In this document: in pieces, positions 1 to 12,600 of the stretch
How the letters are laid out: every line of letters starts with the position of its first letter
Numbering within the stretch: the stretch's first letter is position 1
Source of the DNA: Malurus cyaneus samueli
Lineage: Eukaryota; Chordata; Aves; Passeriformes; Maluridae
DNA: 64,000 bases
Assembly: GCA_009741485.1 (NCBI GenBank)
Contig: CM019227.1
Coordinates: forward strand, 17,373,913-17,437,912
Direction: 5' to 3'
Notes under the pieces: generated by a model
Seen by the model: the letters and a program-made list of their open reading frames with translations, nothing else
Database searches by the model: none
Told to the model about the DNA's origin: nothing
Program-made: the position numbers and the translations under genes

Positions 1-3000
1 GTGTCCGGGGCAGGGACAGCAGCTCTCGGACGGGGCTGAGCTGCCGGGGCTCCCTCACCCCAAACCGCAGAGGGTCCGGCTGCACGGAGAAACACCACGG
101 TGGGGACATGTGGGCTGAGCTTTCCTGTGTTAGGGACACGGAGCTGAGCTGGAATGGGCAGCTCCATCCTCCTGCAGGCTCTGGGTAATTATGTGATTTT
201 TAGCTCGTATAAAAAGCTAAACTTTAGCTTTATCTAATACCGCAGATCAGTCCATTTTTGGATGTTTCCCTGGCCTGCAGCCACCCAGGAGCTCTTGCCC
301 AGCACTGTGGTGCCTGTCTAACCTTGGCACCCTCAGCCACGCTCAGCCCAGCACAGCAGGTCGGGTCCCCGGGGCTCTGTGAGCCTGCAAGTCCCACTCG
401 AGGTGCCACCCTGCCCACTCGATCTGCCCACGAGCCCCTGCAGGGGAACAAGCACAGATTCCAGGCTGCTGAGTGTCACAAGATGCAGTCCCGGTGCTGC
501 TGGGACAGCTCCCGGCCTTGGCAGGATCCCAAGGCTCAGGGTGGTGGATCTGACTGGGGCAGGAGGATGATCTGGGAGGCAGTAAATACCTGTTATCTCC
601 ACAGCTTCATGCTGTGGCCACCTCAGCACTGTCCCTTCATCCCAGATCCCCTGGATGCTGCTTTGGTCACAGTGGACTTCCAGGAGTGAAATTGGACATA
701 CAGAATTAGAGCCAGAGGTGAGCAGCAACAGCTACGTCCAGGTCCGTGTTCTCTGGTGTTGGTGTTGGGAGCTGGGACCCTGGGACAGGATGGACACAGT
801 GAAACCCCCAAGGGGCTGTCTGGGACAGGAATGTCTGTGCACGTGGTCAGGGACCTTCCAGCACGGTGCTTGTAGCTCCCAGGCACTGGTGGGTTTTGGG
901 CAGGGACACTGCTAACAGGTGGGATGTGGGGATGGGGGGGTTGGAGCTGCTGGAAGAACGTATCAGTATTGATCAGACATCCTTAAATGGGAGGATTTTC
1001 CCCTGGGCTGGGCTTTTGGACTACAGTGAGCAAAAAAAAAAGGTGCTAATGCCACATTCTTGCCAGGAGAGATCCCTGTTTCCCTCCTTGGGGCTTGCAG
1101 GTTCTATTTATCAGTTTGTCTGGGCAGCCTCCTGCCCTCCAGCCTCTTATCCCGGTGTTCCTGGGACACAGGCATGGCAGGGAGCCACAAACCTGAATCA
1201 CTGCTCCTCTGGCTGCTGGTGGGACATTGTCCCTGCTTGATGCTGGCCAGGCAACAGCTGCACCCCCAGGATGTGCTGGATTGGTACCTCAGGCACTTCC
1301 AGGAGATGATTCACAGCCAGCAGCCTTGGAATGAGCTGGGTCACATCCTGGACACACCTGGATCTCTGGAGGGGTTATGGAGCATGGCTTTGGCTGGCCC
1401 CTACCCTTCAGACTGCTCTGCTGAGAGCCTCCAGCAGCCCCGTGCAGTCCTGGAGCTGCATCTGGAACTTTGCAGCCGGAACCAGAAAAAAAATCACAGC
1501 ACCTGCATTATTCCTTGTGCTGCTTTGTGCCCCCGGTGAGAGGCCTCTGCACGAGCTGGCCCGCGGCTGCTGAGTTTTGAAGGAGCACCAGAGGACGCCA
1601 TCAAACATTGTCGGGTGCTGGAGCCGCTTTCCCCCATCAAAGAGCCGCGGGGAACATCGCTGCCAGCAGCAAAACCCCTTTCATTCTGGCGGTGCTCCGG
1701 CTCACACAGCAAAGAGGAGAGAGAGAGACCTGGGGATTGAAAAGGCTTAATTGAACTTTCCGGGCCAGTTAGAGACAAGAACACATCAAAGGGAGAACAT
1801 TTTGCGGTGAATCGCTCACTGAGCTCCTTTAATTGATGGTATTGTCATTGACGGGTCACTGGCTGGGGGTGAGGAGTAAGAGTTGCCACAAGCCGCTGCT
1901 CCCATATGGGGAAAGGGGCTTTGCTGTGGGATCACTGCCAGTGGCTCCTGGGCCTCTGACACCACTGAGACCAGGGGTCAGAGCTGGGCAGCCAGGGAAG
2001 AGCTCAGGGCAAAGGGTTCATGCTGAAGGGAAAGGCAGCAGGCTCAGACCCTGCTGCAACAGCTCCTCCCACCCCTCCGAGGGCTTAGCAGGAGCCCCCT
2101 GGGCAGGGGGGGCTGGGCTGGGGCTTTGTCACCCGGCACTTCCAGGGGACACTCACCCCACTCTGTAGGACAAGCCACATCTCTGGATGGCAGATCCAGC
2201 AGTGGTCTGTGAGGGACTCAGCCCCGGGGGTGCTGTGTCAGGTCCCTCCTGCAGCCTGAGCACCATCCACAGCCTTGTGCTTCTGGGGGGAGAAATCCAG
2301 CCCAGCAGGGATCCCTGGCGGGGAGGATCAACACGAGGAGGCGTTCCAAGCACCTCCACCTGCACCATGGACCAGAAACTCCACCAAGTTTTCTTGGTCC
2401 AGCTTCATCTGGTGCTTTCTTTGTCGAAGAGGTTTGACCAAAGAAAGGAGAGGTCAACCTGTACGTGTTGGAGAGGCTGCTTTGAAGCCCCCCACGCTGC
2501 CCGTGTCCCCCTCAGGGGTGGTTTGACCAAAGCAAGGCTGTCTGTGGGCAGGGATCCTCCTGCAGAGCCTCTGAGCAGCACAGAGGTGTTCACAGGGATC
2601 CAGAGCACCCTGCAGGCTGGGTGGAGGGCAGGGACGATGCCAGGACATGGGCACTGCACTGTGTGAGCACTGCTGCTGTGATCAGACATCCCCATGGGGT
2701 CAGAAGTTCCCAGCTGGACACAGTGGGTGTCTGCCAGTGCCTGGACATGGCTTTGGGGCTGCTGGAGAGGCCAGAGCTCAGTGCCACCCACTAACACAGG
2801 TGGAGCTGGGAGCACCCCCAGGCATGGAGGCATTTCCCTCTCCACCCCTGCCTGAAGAACAGCAGGACTCTGAGCAGAAACGCTTCTTAAAAACAATCCC
2901 CAAAGCCTCAGCGCAGTTTGGCAGAAGCTGAGGGGGAGGGAGCAGGTAGATGCTCCTTCTCTGGGTGATGATTCACCAGTGCTGATGAAAGTGAAACATC

Positions 3001-3506
3001 TTCAGAGCTTTGCAACAGGATGTGGTGTTGACCACGCTCAGCAAGCCCCAGCAGAGGCTCTGGATGGGGGCAAGGTTTGGCTTCGAAACCAAAACAGGCC
3101 CTTCATTGCTCTGCCTGCTGCCTCACAGCTTCCTTCACAGCACAGAGGAGAGCAAAGTACAAGCAGTTCCCAGCCCTGCTGGCAGTGGTGACACTCAGGT
3201 GCTCCCCAGGTGGCCCACGGGTGGCACAGGGGCACTGTCAGGGCAGTTAATGTATCACTGTGCCTGAGAAAGGTTCTGGCACAAGTGCTGGTGGTGAAGG
3301 CACCATGTTTGTGGCACTTGAGGTCTGGGCAAAGCTGCTGCAGGGTGATGGTGCCAGCGGTACCCCTGCCGGGCCCGTGATGGTGGGGACTCTGTCTCAG
3401 CCAAAAACTGCCAAAGGACCCTTGGCTCAGCCACAGGCAGCACCATGGCAGCTCAGGGTGGCTCCCTCCCACGCTGCTCCTGATGCTGCTCCTCTTCTCC
3501 CCCCAG
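1..3506. other. Upstream region, no gene supported
   Basis: This stretch lies 5' of NLRC3. Several open frames of 60-160 codons exist on both strands, but none shows a recognisable domain, a conserved motif or exon-like boundaries, so I treat them as chance frames in GC-rich DNA. Because the first coding exon of NLRC3 seems to begin with a splice acceptor, one or more untranslated NLRC3 exons and the promoter probably lie here or further left, but I cannot place them. A 9-bp perfect inverted repeat (CTTTCTTTG at 2415-2423, CAAAGAAAG at 2439-2447) is the only local structure I noted. By synteny with mammals the gene to the left could be SLX4; no SLX4 coding sequence was recognised. Confidence 0.5.
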
Positions 3507-3510
3507 GGAC

Positions 3511-3525
3511 ATGGCCACGGGCTGA
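3511..3525 (+). promoter_or_regulatory. Short upstream ORF in the NLRC3 leader
   Basis: Four codons and a stop (M-A-T-G-stop) begin just inside the putative first coding exon, with G at -3 and G at +4, a favourable start context. A second out-of-frame ATG at 3566 opens a frame that closes just before the donor at 3637. Both precede or overlap the proposed NLRC3 start at 3571 and could lower its translation. This holds only if the exon model (acceptor at 3505-3506) is right. Confidence 0.35.
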
Positions 3526-3570
3526 GCAGCCGCTGTGAGCTGGCCAGGGGCACACGGGCTGGTCCATGGG

Positions 3571-3637
3571 ATGCTGCTGCCACCTCAGAGCTCCTCGCCC
3601 AGGGACCACCCATGCCACGGGAGGCCTCTGATGGAAG
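3571..3637 (+). CDS. NLRC3: NLRC3 putative first coding exon
   Basis: The exon probably spans 3507-3637: a pyrimidine-rich acceptor ends at 3506 and a strong donor (GAAG/GTGAGT) follows 3637. The ATG at 3571 is in frame with the next exon: 22 codons plus one base, and the split glycine codon joins to 4079. A later in-frame ATG at 3631 would give a product starting M-E-G-T-W. Phase agreement with the CARD-like exon is the main support. No homology is visible in these 22 residues, and a different first exon further upstream is possible. The following intron (3638-4078) holds nothing I recognise. Confidence 0.45.
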
Positions 3638-6600
3638 GTGAGTGGTGGCTGGGCAGCTCCATCACCTCAGGGCAGCGCTGGATGCAGAAATGGGATGGGC
3701 TGGGGCACCAAGGTGTGAGTGGCTCCCAGGCCAAGGGAGTGCTGTGCTAGCACAGGGGGAGCGGCTCTCTCTGAAAAGAAAGGCTCAGATTTCCCTGCAG
3801 GAGCCTGAATTCCAGGAGGAAACTCCATTTAATGGCTGTGTTCTTCAGACTCTTTGACCCCAATTTCAGCTATCAGCTCCTAACAAAACTGCCTGCCAGG
3901 GCTTTGGGATGGCATCACCTCAAGGAGGGTGTGGGAAGGGCACTCTCGAGGGCTCAGCTCACCCCTGCTGCCTTCAGAACTAGAGAGAATTCTCCACTGC
4001 TGCCTGTCCCCTGTCACCCCTCAGGAACATGCCCAGGGCTGGTCCAGGACCCATCTGTCCTGCTCTCCTGTCCCACAGGGACCTGGATCAACTGGTACCA
4101 CACGTGGCTGGGGAGGTCCATCTCTGGGCAGTTCCTGGAGGAGATCATCTCCCACCTGCACAGGCTGGAGCTCCTGAGGGCCGAGGAGGCTGCCCTGGTG
4201 TGGGCAGCGAGCCCCCTGCCCGAGCAGGTGAGGGCCCTGGAGGCTGTCCTGGCTGGCAAAGGCATCCACACCTCGCAGTCCCTGCAGAGCTTCATGGAGA
4301 GCTCCAACTGGCAGCTCTACCTGCATATCCCTGTCCGTGGGAGGAACCCTGGGGGCTGCACATGTCCCAAGATGGGCACAGAGCCGGGGTGGTGGCAGCT
4401 CTGGTGGCAGTGTCTGTGCAAGTGTCGGTGCCACCTCGGGGACTCTGCCAGGATAACACAGCCATGGGTGACCAGGGCTCTCTGCCAAGTGTGAGGGACC
4501 TTCCTGCAGCCCCTCGCTGCCCTCAGCACCTCCCTCTGGGCAGCCTGAGGAGTCTTTAATATCCTCAGTGTCCAGATCACACCAGTCTGTCCCAACACTG
4601 GCTGGGAACAGGAAAAGGATGGCTGACCCTGATCCTGACCCCAACCACTGGTGGCTGCCCCTCTTCAGTCTCTCCTTGCAACCCTCTGGAGAGGTTTCCC
4701 TGGTTTCCCTCCTGGCTGGAAGGCTCCAGCCTTGGCTGATGTCTGTTCCCAATCTCTCACACCATCCCTTGCTCATTCACCTGAGCCAGTGAGCAGGACA
4801 GGTCCAGAGATGGCCACCAGGATCAGCCAAGAGTCCAAACTCATCAGACAAATCCAGGGCTGAGGTCAAGCTGGGAAGCCAGTCCAGCTGTCAGGACCAG
4901 GTCCAGCATGGGTGACCAGGTTCAGACAGTCCAGTGGCCACCAGGCAAGGGCAGAGCAATGAAGTCCAAGATCAAGGTCCACCTCCCACACACAACTTAA
5001 GCTGAGGCTGAAGGCCCAGAGCTGAGCTGAAATGGGCTCCTGGACTGATTGTGAGGCTGGTCAGGGCCATTTGTGCCCATTAGTGCCCTCTAAGCCTGGC
5101 CATGAACCTTCCCAGCGGGATGTAAGGGCTCCATAAGTTTTCCCTCTGCATGGACATGGCAGGAAAGTGAAGCAGCTCCTCTCATTTGCTTTGTGGTTAC
5201 CCTCCTCCTCCTCCTCACCCTGTTCCATTTCTCTGTGCAGAGCCCATGGTGCAGAAGCACCTGGAGAGCCTCCAGCGCTGCTGTGGGAATGGCCTGGAGG
5301 CAGGAGCCCTGCAGCGCCTCACCAACCTGCTGCTGGTGGAAGGACTGACCGACACCCAGCAGCAGGAGCACGACATCCTGCAGGTTGAAATCACCAAGGG
5401 CCTGCCAAACGCATCCAGGAGCATCCCCCTGGAGAAGCTTTTCCTGCCCCTCTCCAAAGTCAGCATTCCCCCTCGGGTCTCGGTCACCATCGGCGTGGCC
5501 GGCATCGGCAAGAGCACTCTGGTGAAGCTGTTTGTGCGCACCTGGGCCAAGGGGGAGATCGGCAGGGACATCCCACTGGTGCTGCCCCTCACCTTCCGGG
5601 AGCTCAACACCCACGAGAAGCTCTCAGCTGAGCACCTCATCTGCTTGGCCTTCCCTCACATCACCAAGCCCGGCTGCATCTCGGCCGGCGCCGCCCGCAC
5701 GCTGCTCATCCTCGACGGCCTGGACGAGTTCAAGACACCCTTGGATTTCTCCAATGCGGTGGTTTGCACCGACCCCAAAAAGGAGATTCAGGTGGACAGC
5801 CTGATCACCAACATCATCCGGGGCAACCTGCTGCAGGAGGCCGCCGTGTGGGTCACATCGCGGCCGGCGGCGGCCAGGCAGATCCCCGGCGGGCTAGTGG
5901 ACCGAATGACGGAAATACGAGGGTTCGGGGCTGTGGAGATGAAGGACTTCTTGGATCAGATGTTCCTGGACAACAGGGACCTGTCCAGCCAAGTCCTGCA
6001 GCACATCAGGGCTAACAGGTCGCTGCACGTCCTGTGCACCATTCCTGGCTTTTGCCGGATTTGCGGCTCCTCAATCGCTTATTACCTGAAAAACAGCACT
6101 GACCAGTCCCAGGAAGCAACCGTGGTCCCCAGGACCCTGTCAGAAATCTACTCCTATTATTTCAAAATGGCTCTGAGTGGCGACTGGCTGGAGAAGCCGA
6201 GAGAAGCCCTGAGGATGGAGCAGGCTGTGAACAGCAGCAAGAAGCTGGTGGGCAGCCTGGGCAGGCTGGCGTTCTACGGGCTGCTGCGCCGCAGACACGT
6301 GTTCTACGAGCAGGACGTGAAGGGCCACGGCATCGAGCTGGCCCTGCTGCACTGCAGCCTCTCCACCCGCCTGCTGCTCAAGGAGGACACGCAGACCTCC
6401 ACAGCCTACTACTTCCCCCACCTGACCGTCCAGGAGTTCCTGGCAGCTCTGTTTTACTACACGGCGGCCAAGCGGGCCATCTTCGACCTCTTTGCGGAGA
6501 GCGGCGTGTCCTGGCCCAAGCTGGGCTTCCTCAGCCATTTCAGGAGCGCCGTGCACAGGGCGCTGCAGGCCGAGGACAGGCACCTGGACATCTTCATCCG

Positions 6601-9600
6601 CTTCCTCTCGGGGCTGCTGGCCCCGCAGGTCAGCAAGCTGCTGGCCGGATGGCTGCCGGCCAAGGATGAGGCCGGCGGCTTCAGGGGCCCGGCCATCAGC
6701 GTCCTGCAGGGCTGCCTGAGCGCCGAGCACGCCGTGTCCTCGCGCGCCGTCAACGCCATGCACTGCCTGAGCGAGATCCAGCACACCGACATCGCCGAGG
6801 CCGTGGAGGAGGCCATGAGGAGCGAGAGCCTGGCCGGGATGCTCACCCCCAGCAACTGCTCTGCCCTGGCCTATCTCCTGCAGGTGTCTGATGTCTGCCT
6901 GGAGGAGACGAACCTCTCCAACTGCCTCAGCTACAGTGTCTGTAAGAGCCTGCTCCCCCAGCTCCTCTTCTGCCACACCCTCAGGTGAGGCTGCTCGGGT
7001 TGCACTGGGAGGAGAGAGCAGAGATACGGGGCTATGATTGGTGGAATGAGGCATTGGTTTGGGTTGGAAGGGACCTTAAAGCCCATCCCACCCCTGCCAT
7101 GGCAGGGACACCTTCCACTATCCCAGGCTGCTCCAAGCCCTGTCCAGCCTGGCCTTGGACACTGCCAGGGATCCAGGGGCAGCCACAGCTTCTCTGGGCA
7201 CCCTGTTCCAGGGCCTTCCCACCCTCCCAGGAAAGAATTCCTTGCTACCTCCTAATCTAAATCTCTCCTCTTTTAGTCTAAACCTATTCCTTGTTGAAAA
7301 TCACCTCTAAGTCCTGGAGGGCCACAATCTCTTCCCTGTGACTCTCTATGGATACCTGGCCCCACAAATGTTGTCCCCCTGCAGGGAGCTGTCCTGGCGG
7401 TGGCACTGGGTCAGCTCTGCTTCTGTGCTTGAGTTTCTCCACCTGGGACAGGCAGAGCTCATGGGAGCGGTGTCCCTTCTCTGCTTTGTTGTCCAAACCC
7501 TTGCTCTTGCTCTGTCGTTGTGTCTCCTGCAGGCTGGACAATAACCAGTTTAAGGATGATGTGATGGAGCTGCTGGGCAGTGTGCTGAGTGTGAAGGACT
7601 GCCAGATCCAGAGGCTCAGGTAGGACCTGGCCCAGGGCACAAGGAATGTCCTGGGGAGGCAGCGTGGGGCTGGGGGCATCTCAAAGCCAGGGGGAGGGTC
7701 CCCAAGGGCGAGGGTCCTCCAGGATGAGGGTCCTTCAGGGTGAGGGTCTCTCCCTCTGGCTCCCCAGGGGAGCCTACTGATTACAGCCCCACACCATCCC
7801 CTGACCAGACATGGTCATCTCACCCCCTGTCCCCATGGTGGCTGGGCTGGCTGGACGGCCCAGGCTTCCTGGAACTGCTGCCTTTTCCTGAAATAATGTC
7901 TGTAAATCCATGGATTATCCCAAACAAATCACTTCCTAAGGTCACAGCAGATCTCTGGACACTCGGGGCTCTGCATGGAGGGGACAGGCTCCTGACCCCC
8001 ACTGAGGGAATGCCTCATCCCAGACAGATGGGTTCCCACTTTCCCCACCTCCCTCCTCTTCCTCAAGGCTGCAGGGTGACCCATCCTGTGATCTGAGCTC
8101 CCTTTGTGTGACACAAAAAGCCCAGAAATGGTGTCCCTGCAGTCCCTGCCTGGTGTCCACCCCAGGAGAGCAGACCCCAGTGCATCCACAGAGCAGCCAC
8201 CACTTTGGTTGTGCCGTGAGCCAAACACTCCCCGTGGGTTTTCTCTGCTCGCCCACCCCAGCTGCATCCTGGGACATGCCAGGGGCTGTGAAAGTCTCTT
8301 TCTGCTCTGGAAAAATATCCAAGTTTCCTTTTTCTGGGCAGCCTGGCAGAGAATCAGATCAGCAACAAGGGAGCCAAAGCTCTGGCCAGGTCGCTGCTGG
8401 TGAACAGGAGCCTGATGGTGCTGGAGTAAGTGTTGCCCCTTCAGCAGCTCCTGTCCTGCACACATTCCCACTGGTGGGGCTGGATCCCACCCAGCCTGGC
8501 CGAGCTGGGGAGGGTTTCCAGCCCCTAAAGCCACCACCACGAGCTGCTGGCCTGATGTCCAGCTCAGCAGTGCCAGTGGAGGCATCTGGCCACTCTGGCT
8601 TTTCTGACCTTGGCTTTCCTGCCTGTCCTGCCCCAGCCTGCGGAGCAACTCCATCGGCCCTGCCGGAGCCAAGGCCTGGCTGATGCCCTGAAGAAAAATC
8701 AAATCCTGCTCTCCCTGAAGTAAGTTTCAATTCTGTGGTACCCCATGGCAAGCCCCTTCTGTCCCCTTTCCGTCCCACTAAGGTTCCCCCAAGCTCCAAG
8801 GGCCAGAACGAGGGGAGACCCTATGGATAATCTGGGTGGGTTGTGCTGGGCAGAGAGCGAGTGAGTGCAGCTGGCAGAGATCCAGAGACTGGGGCAACTC
8901 TGGGCTGGATAGTTGGGATTCTCCTGCTTCTTGGCTTCGGTGGCTCCGGGTGGGGTTCAGGTCCAGGTGGAGTCCATCCCTTGTATGGGAGCTCACATGG
9001 TGCTATTTCATGGAAGAAGGAATGGCAGAGGAGGGAGGGAGATCCCTGGGTGGGGTTGCTTGGGGACATGACAAGGGCAAGCAAACCCCAGGGCAGGTGG
9101 GCACTCCCTGCAGCCCTGCACAGCCCCTGGCCCTGCTGTGGAAGCATCCACTCACAGCTTCACTCCTGTCTCCCACAGCCTCCAGCACAACTCCATCAAG
9201 GAGGACGGGGCCGCCTTCCTGGCCGAGGCACTGCTGACCAACCACAGGCTGGTGTCCCTGCAGTGAGTGAGCAGGACCTGTCCCCCTCTCCAGCCACCCA
9301 GCAGAGCCAGCGATGTGCCAGCGATGGGGATGTGGAACCTGTCACTCACAGGTGCCTTCCTTTGCAGCCTGCAGAAAAACGCCATCGGAGCCCAGGGCGC
9401 CCGGAAAATCGCGGAGGCACTGAAGCAGAACTGCAGCCTGAGGGAGCTGATGTAAGCAGGGCGTGAGGTGGAGGGGTGGCAGTGCCAAAGCCACATCTCC
9501 TGGGATCTGTGGGCAGGAGGGAAGGGCCAGGTCCCTGTGACAGGCAGGGGGACACTGCTGGCTCTGCCCAAGGGGCTGGCGTGGGTGGGGGGAGCAGGGA

Positions 9601-12600
9601 CTGCAGCACTGCCTTGGGAGCAGCCCTGGGGAGACACTCTCTGCTCCTCCAGGGATGCAGGGAGTAAAGGAAGGAGAAGCCAAGCCTCCCCTCTGGCAGG
9701 GGGAAGCAGCAGTGCTCCAGGCCCTGGGGGAACATTCAAAGCTGCTCCAGCTCCAGCCAGCAGGGCGAGCAGAGGTGTATGTGGGTAAATGAGGTGGTGG
9801 CCAGGCGGTGCAGGAAGGGCCCGGGGGAGGTGAATCCCTCTCTGGCAGATCCAAGCTTCCTCTTCTGTCTCAGGCTCTCCGGCAACTCGGTGGGAGATGG
9901 AGGCTCCACTGCCTTGGCCGAAGCTCTGAGGGTGAACCACAGCCTGCAAAGCCTTGAGTAAGATCCTCTCCATGCCTGGACTCCTGCTCACCGGCACAGC
10001 CCATCCTCCTCCTCCAGCAAAATCTGCTGCCCTTCAGTCCCCTCAGCCCTTCCCCAAGTCTCTCCCACTCCACATCCCCTGGATGTGCAGGTTGGAACAC
10101 TGTGTGGCAGCTCCAGCAGCAGCCAGGCTGGCCCTGCCCTCACCAAGGGGCACTGACAGAATCGATCCTAAAACCCAGGGGTGGCTTTGTATTCTGGCTT
10201 GGAAGAAATGAAAGATTTGGGTCTTCTCTCTCTCAAAAGTGGTGGGAATTGGCTGAGGAGGGAGGTAATGGGCTGGGGCTGGCAGGGTCAGGGGTGGGAT
10301 GGTGCAGCCTTCATTGCCCATGGGAACAGCAGCTGCGGAGGAGGGCTGATGGCTCCTGGTGACGAGTGGCTGTGCCCTGGTTCTGTCCCTGTGACAAGGA
10401 CCCCAAACCCACAGGAACCATGTGCCACCTGAGCCAGCAGTCACAGGGATGGCCAAGCAGGGACAAGGCTGTCCTAGAGGCTCAGTGGGAATTGCTGACC
10501 CTGCCCTGGCTGCTCCCAGGGCTGCTCCTTGTGCCTTGGCTCTCACTGGGGAGAGGGAGTCACCCTTTTCTTGGTGCAATGGGCACTTCCCACGCCACAC
10601 ATGACCCCGCAGCCCTCTGTGATACCAAGAGTCATCCTCACATGTTCCCCATTTGTCTCAGCCTCCAGAGCAACTCCATCAGCAGCGCGGGGGTCACAGC
10701 CCTGACAGCGGCTCTCTGCTCCAACAGGGGACTCCTCAGCCTCAAGTAAGTGACAGTCCCCAGCCACCCTGGCCAAAAGCTGCTGCTGCTGAGATCTGGG
10801 AGCTTTTCAGCAGCTTCGGTTTGTGCCTGGTTGTTTCCACAAGTGCTCTTAGATGCTGAGAGCAGCTTTGGTCCCTCCTCCAGCTGTGAGGATCTTCTTT
10901 CATCTTTACCTTTCTCCCCTTGGGACAGTATTAATTCAGCCATGCCTTGGAATGAAAGGATGGCAGCAGGGATGGGAGGCTGGGAAAAAGCCCTGATGGG
11001 GACACACAGGGAATGGCGCTGCAGGAGCTGATGGGGATGGCTTCAGACAAACTGCTGTCCCCAGTCGATGGCCTCAGCCCCAGAGCAAGGGGCGAAGGGG
11101 GCGCAGGGGGATCCAGCCCTGCCCTGGCTGCTCCCAACCCAGCCCCATGTCCTTCCCCAGCCTGCGGGAGAACTCCATCAGCAAGGAGGGGGGCCCTGCC
11201 ATCGCCCGTGCCCTGCGGAGCAACAGCACCCTCAGGAAGCTGGAGTAAGTGCCACGGACACCAGGGCTGCTGTGTGCTGTCCCTGGAGCTGCCCCAGAGT
11301 TCTCATGTGTGACTCGAGTGCTCTGTCCCTCCAGCCTGGCAGCCAACCTGCTGTGTGACGACGGGGGCAAGGCCATCGCTTTGGCCATCGAGGAGAACCA
11401 GGCGCTCACGTCCCTCCAGTGAGTCCCCCTGGGCCTGCCTGGGTTTGGAGCTCTTGGGACACGGGTGGGACGCTGCTCCTGGCCCTCAGTCCCTCCAGGC
11501 TGTGACAGTGGCAGCCCCAGGTCACCCTCCCTGGGGGGTGTGGTGTGACATCCTGGATGGACCCACGGGGCCCTGCACATCCCTGGGTGGGTGCAGATGG
11601 CTGTGGGGTCTGGATGGATCGGGGTATGCTCACAGCCCTGGGCTTCACCTCCTGAGTTCTCCTGTTCGCAGCTTGCAGTGGAACTTCATCCAGGCCAAAG
11701 CAGCCACGGCCCTGGCACAAGCACTACAGTCCAACAGCAGCCTGGCCAGCCTCGAGTGAGTGGGGACAAGGCGGGGGTGGGTCCTGGACCTGCTGAAAGC
11801 GGCATCCCATTGCATCCCATCCCATCCATCGCATCCCATCGCATCCCATCGCATCCCATCGCATCCCATCGCATCCATCGCATCCCATCCATCCCATCCA
11901 TCGCATCCCATCCCATCCCCATCCATCCCATCCCATCCCATCCCATCCCATCCCAATCCCATCCCATCCATCCCATCCCATCCCATCCCATCCCATCCCA
12001 TCCATCCCATCCCATCCCATCCATCCATCATCCCATCCCATCATCATCCCATCCCATCATCCCATCCCATCCCATCCATCCATCCATCCCATCCCATCCC
12101 ATCCCATCCCATCCCATCCCATCCCATCCCATCCCCATCCCACCCATCCCATCCCATCCCATCCATCCCATCCCATCCCATCCCATCCCATCCCATCCCA
12201 TCCATCCATCCTCCATCCATCATCCATCATCCATCCATCCATCCCATCCCATCCATCCATCCCATCCATCCCACCCTGCCATGGCAGGGACACCTTCCAC
12301 TGTCCCGGCTGCTCCAAGCCCATCCAGCCTGGCCTTGGCACTGCCAGGGATCCAGGGGCAGCCACAGCTTCTCTGGCACCCTGTGCCAGGGCCTCCACCC
12401 TCCCAGGACAATTCCTTCCCACCCTCCCAGGAAATTCCTTCCATCCCTCTCCCGTCTCTGGTGAAGCCATTCCCTGTGTCCTGTCCCTCCATCCCTTCCC
12501 AGCCCCTCTCCAGCTCTCCGGAGCCCCTTTAGGCCCTGGAAATCTTCTCTGTCCCCACTACTTGTCCCTGGCTGGGGATGCTCTGAGTGTCTCACTGCTC

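Noticed and set aside
1060..1539. Frame of 159 codons upstream of NLRC3
   Set aside because: No family resemblance and no supported exon borders; overlapping frames of similar length occur on both strands.
2415..2447. Hairpin with 9-bp perfect arms and a 15-base loop
   Set aside because: Such short inverted repeats are common by chance, with no gene or terminator context in a vertebrate genome.
4222..4233. CAG/GTGAGG as the donor of the CARD-like exon
   Set aside because: It cuts the predicted domain and gives phase 0, while the next exon needs phase 1.
11591..12532. Open frames of up to 313 codons rich in H, P, S and I (plus strand) or M, D, G and W (minus strand)
   Set aside because: They are translations of the CATCC pentamer array, open in all frames because the unit has no stop; they overlap an intron of NLRC3.
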